Assembly (NCBI GenBank): GCA_943736015.1
Contig: OX031059.1
Span: forward strand, 20,454,501 to 20,518,500
DNA: 64,000 nt
Source of the DNA: Tridacna crocea
Lineage: Eukaryota > Mollusca > Bivalvia > Cardiida > Cardiidae
Direction of reading: 5' to 3'
Shown here: positions 1 through 64,000 of the stretch, one piece after another
How the letters are laid out: each line of letters opens with the position of its first letter
Numbering within the stretch: the stretch's first letter is position 1
Notes under the pieces: model-generated
Databases searched by the model: none
Seen by the model: only the letters and a program-made list of their open reading frames with translations
What the model was told of the DNA's origin: nothing
Translations under genes and position numbers: made by a program

Positions 1-98
1 TGGTCAGCTTGTGCAATTCGCAAAGTCTGACAAGTGTTGACATTTTTCGCAGTTCCCAGAAGGTTCCTTTTTGTGTGATGGGTCACATATGTCAAATA
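1..98. repeat. Right part of family E element
   Basis: The end of a TIR element whose full copies are at 11436-11699 and 12073-12297. It carries the same GGTTCC...GGGTCACATA terminus and is cut by the window edge. Confidence 0.75.
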
Positions 99-153
99 TT
101 AGACTACACACAATGTAGATCTATAAAATCTAAACTCTGCCTGACAAAATTAG

Positions 154-374
154 TTTAAGCCTTTACCACATGACAACATTTTAGACTAGGCGAGATCCAA
201 AGCATTTGCAGATGCCAAATTAAGAGAAGATAAAACTGAGGAAATTGTCTTTGATGTGGTAGAAAACATTGTTGGAAAAGGAGAAAATGCTGGTTACCAG
301 CATTTTCTCTTTTTCCTACAATGTTTTCAAATGTCTTCTTTCTAAAGGTCATCATTATGTGGTAAAAGGATTAA
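154..374 (-). mobile_element. TTAA MITE family A
   Basis: Bounded by TTAA at 154 and 371. The long arm comes first and the palindromic core is at about 260-330. Confidence 0.85.
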
Positions 375-400
375 ACAGGCTCTTAACAATCAACAAACTC

Positions 401-629
401 GTAACCCTTTACTCCATAGATACTCATTTCTACATATTGCTCGTAGGAGCCTTTGGAAAACATGGTGGCAAAAAGTGAAATTGCTCTTGACGAGCAATTT
501 CACCTTTGGCCACAATGTTTTCTACACTATCAAAAGGTGTCATAAACACATAACAAACAGCTTCATCCTTGCTGTTATTTAGGTTCAGTTAGAGATACCA
601 TAGAAATGCCTTATGGGGTAAAGGGTTAA
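401..629 (+). mobile_element. TTAA MITE family B
   Basis: Core palindrome reads GGTGAAATTGCTC-type (here TGACGAGCA centre) instead of family A's GGAGAAAATGCTGG. The right end is TTAA at 626-629. The left TTAA has become GTAA. Confidence 0.85.
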
Positions 630-810
630 ACTTGTCCCTATTCAAAGCACTTGTAGATGACAAATAAGATATTACTAAACGGACGAGATTTGACTCCCAG
701 ATTCATTGTACGGAAAATTGAGTAAGAGGGAGAAAATACTGGTAACCTTTCCTCCTTTTTCCGCAATGCTTTCAAAAGTCATTAAAACTCAGGATTGTGT
801 GCTTTACCAA
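626..810 (-). mobile_element. Degenerate family A MITE sharing TTAA with the previous element
   Basis: The long arm (AAAGCACTTGTAGATGACAAAT) and a decayed core are recognisable. It starts on the TTAA that ends the family B copy. Confidence 0.6.
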
Positions 811-1035
811 TTACCACACAATCCCTACTTTTGACAACCTTGAAAAAGAAACTTTTTGAAAACATTGTGGGAAAAGGAGAAAATGCTGGTAACTAGCATT
901 TTCTCCCTTTCCCACAATGTTTTCTACCCTTCACAAAACAAATTTCACATTTTCAGTCACTATTATTTTGTTTGTCATCTGCAATTACTTTCAATTTGGA
1001 CAATTCTAAAATTTTGTTGTTTGGTAATGGGTTAA
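811..1035 (+). mobile_element. TTAA MITE family A
   Basis: Full-length; left TTAA reduced to TTAC, right TTAA at 1032-1035. Confidence 0.85.
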
Positions 1036-1505
1036 GTCATCAATGCCTCGTTACTCTGAAATGACTATAGGCAACAAATAAATCTTTTACAGACATTCTA
1101 CAGCAGCATAAACCAGCAGTCTGATCTATGAACTACACATAAGGTTTTACAGTATTATGGTCTGAACTTTGACCCATCGCATGATGGTCCATCTAACCCC
1201 CTTGAGAGCCTGATATACCCAGTTGAACATACATTTTCACTCAAAAATTAAGATCCAAGTAACTGCAATTCATTTAAATGTTCCGGTAAACTAGAATTTC
1301 TAGCCATACAGGCCATTATAGATCAAAGATCAGACTGTATGGTTTGTGCATATATAGTTATGGGCAGTGTATATGCCAAATCAGCCTGAATAAAAAAATA
1401 GTGACTGAAAATTAACACCAATTATCATTTTCATACTACAAAACAGCATACAACTACATTATCATAAATAAATTCAAATTTCAGAAATAGAAGGTATATT
1501 TTTTT
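1036..1505. other. DOT1L downstream side, little recognisable
   Basis: AT-rich, no coding potential seen. A fragment of the GATCAGACTGCA hairpin family lies at about 1315-1355 (ATCAAAGATCAGACTG). Confidence 0.5.
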
Positions 1506-1514
1506 TGATAAAGG

Positions 1515-1702
1515 GTATTGGAACACTTTACCACAAGGCAAAATTTTGGAGTCATAGACATTGAAGAAATGTACAGAATATATACTAGATATTTTTCAAA
1601 TGATAGTATTTGTCCTTGAAAGAAATCAAACAACAAACATTGAGGGAAAGGAGAAAATCAGCGTTTTCTCCTTTACTCACGATGTTTTTTCACCCACAAT
1701 GT
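1515..1702 (-). mobile_element. Degenerate family A MITE
   Basis: Long arm CACAAGGCAAAATTTTGGAG and a damaged core at about 1640-1690. Confidence 0.55.
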
Positions 1703-1933
1703 TTTAACTCTTTACCACACAATCCCGACTTTTAACGACCCTGCAAAAGAAAGCCTTTAGAAAACATTGTGCGATAAGGAGAAAATGCTGGTAACCAGCA
1801 TTTTCTCCTTTTCCCATAAAGTTTTCTCCCCTTCCCCAATCAAATTTCGAATTTTTAGTCACATTTATTTTGTTGTCTGCAAATGCTTTCAATTTGGAGC
1901 AGTCTACAAATTTGTTGTTTGGTAATGAGTTAA
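1703..1933 (+). mobile_element. TTAA MITE family A
   Basis: Intact, TTAA at 1703-1706 and 1930-1933. The next element starts directly after it with ACAAGAGGGCC. Confidence 0.9.
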
Positions 1934-1934
1934 A

Positions 1935-2010
1935 CAAGAGGGCCAAGATGCCCCTATAGTGGCTCACCTGAGTCTTTTGACCAAACATGACCTATTTTCA
2001 ATATCTTCCG
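1935..2010 (+). mobile_element. Left-end fragment of a tandem-cored (pearl-like) element
   Basis: ACAAGAGGGCC followed by GGCTCACCTGAG, the same left end as the larger element at 2566. The sequence after about 2010 is not shared, so this is a truncated or different subfamily copy. Confidence 0.5.
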
Positions 2011-2829
2011 AGATATTATGACAAACATTCTACCAAGGAAGCTATTTTTACAAAAGACAGAGGATTAAGCATCTTTGCAAGCCAAGGTTACAATCATTAC
2101 ATAGATCTTGTTCTATTGTTATCAAAGATGAAATGTTACGAGCCATTTGATTGGTTGCAGCTAGACCTAGCTGCAACAAATGACAATGCGTATTTTGGGA
2201 ATGTAAAAATCAAGCTCGATCTGCCAAGGGTAGAGTAGTGTAGTGGATCATCACCCTTGGCTTGCGAAGATGAGTAATAACATTATGCCAAAACCAATCC
2301 ACTCTCAGATTACATCAGGTTACGTCATTAAACTTTATTTCAAACCATATTTGACACTGTAGATTTTTTTTCTGTTTTGTTTGATCTGACCCATGTGTTA
2401 TGTATGTTTTTGAGCCAAAACATTCATGGGTAAATCATAAATGTCTAAAGAGAACAGTTAAAAACACAACTGACTTTCTGACTTGTCATGCATACATACT
2501 GCATACAAAGATTGTAACAAACAAGAGAGAACGATGGAATTTTATAACAAAATGGATTTCCATTCAAGGACAAGAGGATCATGATGGCCCTATATCGCTC
2601 ACCTGGGTACTAAGTACAACTGACTTTAAACTTCAAAATTCCACTCTGACCAATTTTCAATTCAGTGTAGCAAGAAATGTGGTCTCAAGAGTGCTCACAA
2701 GAAGACTTTTAAAGATTTCCCTCTTTATCTCTATGTGAAATCTGAGACCCACAACATAGGGATAACTTTTACACCAGGACAATAATTTGAAGTATTTTGG
2801 TAGAGGGCCACTAGATGATGCTACATACC

Positions 2830-4063
2830 TAGGTTGGCGTTACCGATCGCCAAAATCGCCATTGGCGATTAAATCTTATTGCTGGCGACTAAAAACAAGG
2901 AAAGTGCCGATATTGGCGATTGTAAAAAATGTGATCAGAGAAAATGGCCGACTGTCAAATTGTTATCAGGTTTGTATATTGAACACTTTCCAAACTGTGA
3001 AATCGGCCTACGCCAACTTGATTATCATATATACCGGCAATCCTAAGCTCTTAAACCCTTGTATCTCCCTTAACTATCCGATAGACCAAGACCGGATAAG
3101 AGTTGCGCTCTGCCAGTTACCGAGTGCGCTTGTTCTATAAATAGAATACATTCATGAACAATCGCAATTTTTTGGACAGTGTGGTGCTGAATGAATTATG
3201 TACATGAAAGTGAAGTTTTACTTTTGTTTATCGAGTAAATTTGACAGCATCAATGGCGATTTTTCTCAAATACTTAACCTTTTAAGGTTTGTGTGGCCTT
3301 ATAAGATTCTTTTCTAATGAAGTCCCTTTTGTAATAATGAATGCTGGGTCTATATTTCGCCAAATGAGTTATAGATGTAACCTGTTATCTGATAATTTTC
3401 GGAGATCGGCATCTTCAAGAAAGGCAAAGTGTGAAAGGGTATTTCTTAGATCATTTGCAAGACAAAACAGATATTTTGCATTGCATTTAATCAAAATCAT
3501 AAATAAATCATAAGTATAAATATCTCTAGCAATGCATGAATTAATGACTGGTATGCAGAAATTGAAAGAGCTGTTGAGCTGCCTTTTCAAAGGTAGAAAA
3601 CATTGTTGGAAAAAGAAAAAAATGCTGGTTTCCACCATTTTACCTTTTTCCTAGAATTAATAATACCCTTCTTCCTCAGGATTGTTCAAACTGAGGATAT
3701 ACGATCCCAGGTGTGGTGAAAGGTTAAGCCTGATTAAAATATGCATTTTATTTTTTTTTATGGAACTTTTTGATCATTCACCAGCCTATAAGCACAGGAA
3801 TTTGTAGCTGACTTTCAATACTTGGCTCTCTCATGTATGTAATGAGACCAAAAATATTTTAAAAGAACAACGACTTAAATATTATATCAGTGATGCAAAG
3901 CTGTAGATCTAGATTTATATTTACCATACAGGACTCATTGCCATGAAATACTCAGAAATTGACACTAAGTAAAACTTTAAAAGTGATAAGGCTCAGAGAC
4001 TGATCCCGGGTTTTGACGGACAAAACTTTTGGCTACTAAAAATTTTTGGCTGGCGCCAACCTA
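2830..4063. mobile_element. 1234-bp TIR DNA transposon with 10-bp target duplication
   Basis: Starts TAGGTTGGCG and ends CGCCAACCTA, flanked by identical GCTACATACC at 2820-2829 and 4064-4073. The host repeat is restored if it is removed. Subterminal TTGGCGAT motifs recur near the left end. No transposase frame was seen. A 9-11-bp duplication suggests a Mutator-like element, but the TAGG ends also recall hAT (usually 8 bp), so the superfamily is open. Confidence 0.85.
3545..3727 (-). mobile_element. Degenerate family A MITE inside the TIR element
   Basis: The core has decayed to AAAATGCTGGTTTCCACC; right TTAA at 3724-3727. It shows the family was still inserting after the 2830-4063 element landed. 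Confidence 0.6.
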
Positions 4064-5304
4064 GCTACATACCAAATATGAAAGCTCTAGCCCTTATGGT
4101 TTGGGAGAAGAATATTTTCTAAGATTTCCTTCTTTATTGCTATGTGAAATCCGAGAACCCACAACATAGGGCCATTTTCCTTACTAGGGCCATAATTTGA
4201 GGTATATTGGTAGAGGGCAACTAGATGATGCTACATGCCAAATATGAAAGCTCTGGCCATTACCATTTGGGACAAAGAGATTTTTAAAGATTTCCTTCTT
4301 TATTGCTATGTGAAATCCGAGACCCACAACATAGGGCCAATTCTTTACATTAGGGACATAATTTTAAGTAGTTTGATAGAGGGCCACTAGATGATGCTAC
4401 ATGCCAAATATGAAAGCTCTGGCCATTACCATTTGGACAAGAAGATTTTTAAAGATTTCCTTCCTTGTCTCTATGTGAAATCCAAGACCAACAACATAGG
4501 TTTAATTTTCACAGCAGGGCCATAATTTGAAGCATTTTGTTAGAGGGCCACTAGATGATGATGCATACCAAATATGAAAGCTCTGGCCCTTACAGTTTGG
4601 GACAAGAAAATTTTCTAAGATTTCCTTCTTTATCTCTTTGTGAAATCCGAGACCCCACAACATAGGGCCAATTTCCACACTTGGGTGATAATTTGAAGTC
4701 TTTTAGTAGAGGGCCACTCGATGATGCTACATGCCAAATATGAGAGCTCTAGCCCTTACAGTTTGAGAGAAGAAGATTTTTTAAGATTTCCTTCTTTATC
4801 TCTTATGTAAAATCTGAGAACCCATAACATAGGGCCAATTTCAAGACTAGAGCCATGATTTGAAGTATTTTGGTAGAGGGCCATTAGATGATGCTACATG
4901 CCAAATATGAAAGCTCTAGCCCTTACAGTTTTGGACAAGAAGATTTTTAAAGTTTTTTCACTCCATGGCAACCAGAGTTCTTCATGGAATTCAAATCTTT
5001 GAAGTATTTTGAAAGAGCATCACCTAGGGATCATTTCTGTGAAGTTTGATTGAAATCTGATTGTTAGTTTAGGAGGAGAAGATTTTTTTGTAACTGTGAA
5101 CGGACGGACGAACTGACGGAAGGACAGACGGACGACGGACATTGATCGATCATAATAGCTCACCTTGAGCACTTTGTGCTCAGGTGAGCTAATAATGAAT
5201 GATTTTTGATAGATTTTTTTTTCTCGTCATTAATATGATTATAGTCACAATATCATACTGTTACTAAAGTATGATACTAGTAAATCATGATAACAGGAAA
5301 CTGA

Positions 5305-5510
5305 TGGTTGGTTGTATTAGGGTTTAACGCCACTTTAACAGCTAAGGTCATATCATGGTGGTCGGTGCCGCACATGTGTTTCCTGGCTTTCTCATACCAG
5401 TACTAACACACACTTTCTTTCCATAGCCACCGACTACTTTTCTCACATGCTTCAGCATATTTCAGAGGCAAAATATGCCGGAAAGAAAGTTCGCCTCAAC
5501 CGAGTATCCA
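5305..5510 (-). repeat. SINE-like fragment
   Basis: GGTTTAACGCCACTTTAACA then a ATCATGGTGGTCGG-type body and ACCAGTACTAAC resemble the 3' region of molluscan tRNA-derived SINEs read backwards. The head is missing. Confidence 0.4.
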
Positions 5511-5807
5511 ACAAACAGGAAAACTGACTGTCAGTCCTAACATATGCCACTTGAATACCATGTAAAAAATTACTCACATGAACTGAAATCAACAAATCAA
5601 TTTTACAGAGATGATTTTCTCCCTCATCACTGGTTTAACCCTTTGCGACACAATCCTGTATTTTTACAACTATAAGGAAGAAAGTCTGTACAAACTGTCT
5701 GGGTGTAGGAATGATAGTTACCACCGTTTTCCCACTTTAAGGAAAAGTATACTGCTTCGTCCATGCACGTTTACCTTTTCCTCTAGTTTTCAATAGAAAA
5801 GGGGAAA

Positions 5808-5839
<32 letters not shown>
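5808..5839. repeat. (AC)n microsatellite
   Basis: About 15 AC units, preceded by an A-run. Confidence 0.95.
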
Positions 5840-5843
<4 letters not shown>

Positions 5844-6543
5844 ATTTGAAAGAAATAAGAACAACAATTCAGTAATCACAGAGATATAGGAAAACCATAG
5901 AGTTTGACTGTTCACTGTATCCTGTCTTTTTGTCCCCCAGTAACCATAGAAACATGGCTGGGATAGTATCCTACACCCCTCTTCTCTGATATGTACAGGT
6001 CTTTTTTTTTTTGCTAAGATCACGTGACAGAGTCAATTCTCATTTAGGTCTCAAGTTGGAATGATATTTTGAACCACAGATGAGTTTCTGAATCTGTGCG
6101 TATACAGATACATATAAAGAATTATTAATATAAGACCAAAATATGCTGACCTCCAAAATACAAAGTGCTGATACATATGCTTTGTAGACAGTTCCAGTAC
6201 ATAATTCTATCAGTTCACCATGTGAATGACATCTGTTTTCAGACATAGGCAGGGTAGCATTTTTGTTTGTTCAATTTTCACATTGAAATTATTACATCAT
6301 TTTGTAAAAGGACATACATGTAGTTTCTTAATTAACAAAAAAAAAAACATATTAAACCAGAGAAGAAAGGGCTGAAGACATTCCTCCATTATGAACATTC
6401 CTCCAATTTCTATAAAAGTAAAGGGCTTTATTCTTTAAAGAGAAAATCTTAACCTTACACCAAAAACTACACAAAATTTGCTGAAGAAATCATTTATGCT
6501 TTTGAATAACATGAAGCAGTGGTAAAACTATTTTCTGCACCCT
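5840..6543. other. Unannotated intronic or downstream sequence
   Basis: AT-rich with no exon or repeat I recognise. DOT1L exon 13 was looked for here on the minus strand and not found. Confidence 0.5.
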
Positions 6544-6772
6544 TTAACACTTTCCAAAACAATCCCTGGTTTTGACAACCCAGAGGAGGAAGCCTTCTGG
6601 AAAAATTTTAGGAAAAGGAGAAAATGCTGGTAACCAGCATTTTCTCCTTTTCCAACAACGTTTTCTACTTTTCTTAAGTCAAGTTTTAATCTTTGAAAGA
6701 TGTTTATTTTGCCATCTGCAAATGCTTTCAATTTGGACAAGTCTAAAAATTTGTTGCTTGGTAAAGGGTTAA
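6544..6772 (+). mobile_element. TTAA MITE family A
   Basis: Full length, TTAA at both ends; it lies about 170 bp from DOT1L exon 12b. Confidence 0.9.
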
Positions 6773-6877
6773 GAAATTCAAATTATTTCCTGCACCTTTT
6801 AATGACTTTAGTTAGATCAAAGATATGTTCTTTTTTTATTTTAACAAATACGTTCTTTTTACTTTAGCAAAGATTCA

Positions 6878-42803
<35,926 letters not shown>

Positions 42804-43110
42804 TATTTTAACTTCAGATCCGAATCGTTTGAGATACAATCACTCTTTCCGATCACACGCGATTCTGACCATTTCTTATTCCATACTCGTGACCTACATT
42901 CCTGTACGACCCTCCATGCCCACGCATACTCGGAAAAGCCGCTCCATCACGTGACATTTTGTAAAATTATGTGATTGGCTATCGCCCACAGCATAAATCT
43001 TTACCGCTAGACGGCGGTTGCTTTCAAAACAAATTTGCGTGGACCCTGGAAGATTTTTCACTTTTAAGAAAGTTTTATGAAAATAAGAATAACAGTTAAT
43101 GATGGTTTGA
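42804..43110. promoter_or_regulatory. Probable shared bidirectional promoter of DOT1L and RAD54L
   Basis: Unique, MITE-free sequence, less AT-rich than its surroundings, between the DOT1L start codon (42803, minus) and RAD54L (plus). It holds an E-box TCACGTGAC at 42947-42955 and an inverted CCAAT box GTGATTGGCT at 42971-42980. No TATA box is obvious in either direction. Two in-frame-capable ATGs directly followed by GT lie at 43099-43104 and could be the missing RAD54L start, but the donor there (GTTTGA) is weak. The promoter role is inferred from layout. Confidence 0.55.
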
Positions 43111-43590
43111 CATTAAGCAGGTCAAAAAATGGTAAAAATAATTCATACTAATACAAAAAGTTCTCATTTTCCGGAAAATATCATTTGTAATTTTTACCAT
43201 CGTTGAAAGTAATGGGATTTCGAGACTGATTATCCCCCCCCCCACACACACACAGGCTTGTGGGAGTTGAATGTTGATGACTGTTTCTGCGCCGAAAATA
43301 TTAATCATATTTTATTTTGTAATAATGGGTAAATTTAAATAGGTCGTTATGGTTAACCAAATACAGCCGTTGTTACATGTTCTCCATAGTTAACAGCTTC
43401 AGATGAAGAAAAAGGCATTTGTTACATTATCAGGCATAATACAAAATAAGTCGTACCCATTGGGTACCCATAATAGTTGGCCAATTTGGATATGGCCGTT
43501 TTGACCCTCTCCGCAAAGTGTCTGGGTGTTTCAATCTTAAGGAATCTATGTTACAATATAACATCCTTTATTCCTCTACAACACGACTCG
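43111..43590. other. RAD54L 5' side, unique
   Basis: Holds a C-run with ACACACAC at about 43236-43254. The unassigned RAD54L first exon probably lies here or in the promoter block; a second ATG|GT candidate is at 43348-43350. Confidence 0.4.
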
Positions 43591-43591
43591 G

Positions 43592-43770
43592 TTTTATCTT
43601 TACTACAAAATCCCGACTTTCATTGACCCTTAGAAAGAAGCCTATGGAAATCATTATTGGAAAAGAAGAAAATACTGGTAACCAGCATTTTCTCCTTTTC
43701 CCCCAATATTTTCAAAAAGCCTCTCCTTTTCTACCCTGTCAACATCAGAAATCATATTGACAAGATTTAA
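43592..43770 (+). mobile_element. Degenerate family A MITE
   Basis: Left arm and core readable; right arm eroded. Confidence 0.65.
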
Positions 43771-43959
43771 TTTGTGTGCCGTTTGCCAGATAACTTAAGT
43801 CAAGATATTTTACGTAGAAAATGCTTCAGAATTAGAATGAATGAGAGTTCCAGGGCAATTTAGAGTAGTCAGATTCAGTTTTGCATTAAAGAAGGCATTA
43901 AAAATACATGAAAGCCTGTTTCTATTAGAAACATCAATACTTATTTCATGACTAAATTT

Positions 43960-44103
43960 GTAACTTTTTTCTTTTTACCAGGCAATATTTTTGACCTGGT
44001 CATTCTGAAAACCTTGGTTTCCAGCATTTTCTCTTCCACAGTGATTTTAAAAGGCTTCTATCTCAAGGATGTAGAAACCAGGGATTGTTTGGTAAAAGGT
44101 TAA
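43960..44103 (-). mobile_element. Family A MITE with internal deletion
   Basis: Long arm and left stem mostly lost, right half good. Last TTAA shared. Confidence 0.7.
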
Positions 44104-44316
44104 CTCTTTGCCACACAACAAAATAATTAGCCTAGTCCAAATTCAAAGTATTTGCTGATGACAAATCATACTCTAAACATAATACATGTTTGAAAGAATA
44201 TAAAATATTGTCGGAAAATGAGAAAATGCTGATAACCAGCGTTTTCCTCAAACTCTTTGTCACAAAAAGCGTTCCTCATTGTCGTCAAAAGTTGGGAATG
44301 TGTGATAAAGGATTAA
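44100..44316 (-). mobile_element. Family A MITE, core eroded
   Basis: Arms good; stem right half lost. Shares TTAA on both sides (three-element chain). Confidence 0.78.
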
Positions 44317-44465
44317 CCCATTACCACACAATCCCTACTTTTTACGACCCTGAGAAAGAGGTCTATAGAAATAATTGTGGGAAAAGGAGAAAATGCTGGT
44401 AGACAACATTTTCTCCTTTTCCCACAATGTTTTCTAGCCTTTCCAAATCAAATTTCACCTGTCAC
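44313..44465 (+). mobile_element. Family A MITE, right arm missing
   Basis: Complete left arm and core, then truncated after AAATCAAATTTCACCTG. Confidence 0.8.
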
Positions 44466-44569
44466 CTGTCTTGAACGTTCTTTGGGGTGTCCTTTACTTA
44501 ATCCAAGACCAATCATTTTAGGTTTTAATGTGACGGTAAGCTATAAAAACATCTTGCTAAAATAAGATA

Positions 44570-44720
44570 ACACATTCTGGCTACTTGAATTTTCTCCTAT
44601 TTTCACAGTTTCCTTCTGGTTTTAAAGAGAAGTGCCTTTTCTTGAGCCACATTTAATTTCTTGTCTCAAAATGCTTTCAGTTTAGACAAGTCTAAAACTT
44701 TGTTGTTGGTATAGAGTAAA
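44570..44720 (+). mobile_element. Family A MITE, right half
   Basis: Ends GTATAGAGTAAAT about 28 nt before the RAD54L exon at 44749, so the 3' splice region may include MITE sequence. Confidence 0.65.
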
Positions 44721-44748
44721 TACAGGACAGACTGTACTTTATTTTTAG

Positions 44749-64000
<19,252 letters not shown>

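Larger units (their letters stand above)
2566..5190 (+). mobile_element. Tandem-cored non-autonomous element, interrupted
   Basis: The left end ACAAGAGGATCATGATGGCC plus CTCACCTG is followed by six units of about 165-176 bp (phase marker AAGATTTCC at about 2712, 4121, 4287, 4452, 4617 and 4793). A GGACGGACGAAC-rich spacer comes next, at about 5100-5140. The right terminal hairpin is AGCTCACCTTGAGCAC / GTGCTCAGGTGAGCT, then TAA. The right hairpin is the inverse of the left CTCACCTGAG. The layout recalls bivalve pearl/BIV160 and Helitron-like elements; that family link is from memory. A 1234-bp element is inserted in the first unit. Confidence 0.75.

Overview
The window looks like a piece of a bivalve mollusc nuclear genome. 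It is AT-rich and intron-rich, with two animal genes whose many small exons use GT-AG splice sites. It is packed with short non-autonomous transposons, including two tandem-cored elements of the kind I associate with bivalve 'pearl'/BIV160-type repeats. The phylum call is inference from repeat style and gene structure; no species can be named.

Two host genes are arranged head to head. Left of about 42.8 kb, on the minus strand, lies DOT1L, the histone H3 lysine-79 methyltransferase. Thirteen exons encode the start codon and the whole N-terminal catalytic domain (318 residues per isoform, against about 321 at the same point in human DOT1L). The C-terminal part must lie beyond the left edge. 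The last domain exon is present twice (6941-7047 and 10073-10179). Both copies are 107 nt, in the same phase and with intact splice sites, so they behave like a mutually exclusive alternative pair. Right of about 43 kb, on the plus strand, lies RAD54L, the Swi2/Snf2 recombination translocase. Sixteen exons give about 535 residues and run off the right edge in helicase motif IV. The two genes appear to share a bidirectional promoter at about 42.80-43.1 kb (E-box TCACGTGAC and an inverted CCAAT box).

Almost everything else is intronic repeat. The dominant component is a swarm of about 80-90 copies and fragments of palindrome-cored MITEs with TTAA target-site duplications and ends like TTAACCCTTTACCA (piggyBac-type signature). 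I call them families A (about 225 bp, most copies), B (about 228 bp) and C (about 225 bp). Two copies have a matching empty site elsewhere in this window, which proves the TTAA duplication directly. Many copies are chained end to end through a single shared TTAA. Other elements are: two tandem-unit elements (2566-5190 and 16396-17783); a 1234-bp TIR element with a 10-bp target duplication (2830-4063); a 258-bp MULE-like MITE whose target duplication overlaps a DOT1L 5' splice site (19893-20150); tRNA-derived SINEs; several foldback families; a 375-bp dispersed repeat carrying an E2F-like site; and an 82-90-bp satellite. No transposase or other long TE reading frame, CRISPR array, rRNA or tRNA gene was seen.

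Reading guide: for family A, '+' means the short arm (CACAATCCCGAC-like) comes first and '-' means the long arm (CAAACGACAAAATTTTAGAC-like) comes first. For family B, '+' means the CTCCATAGATACTC end comes first.
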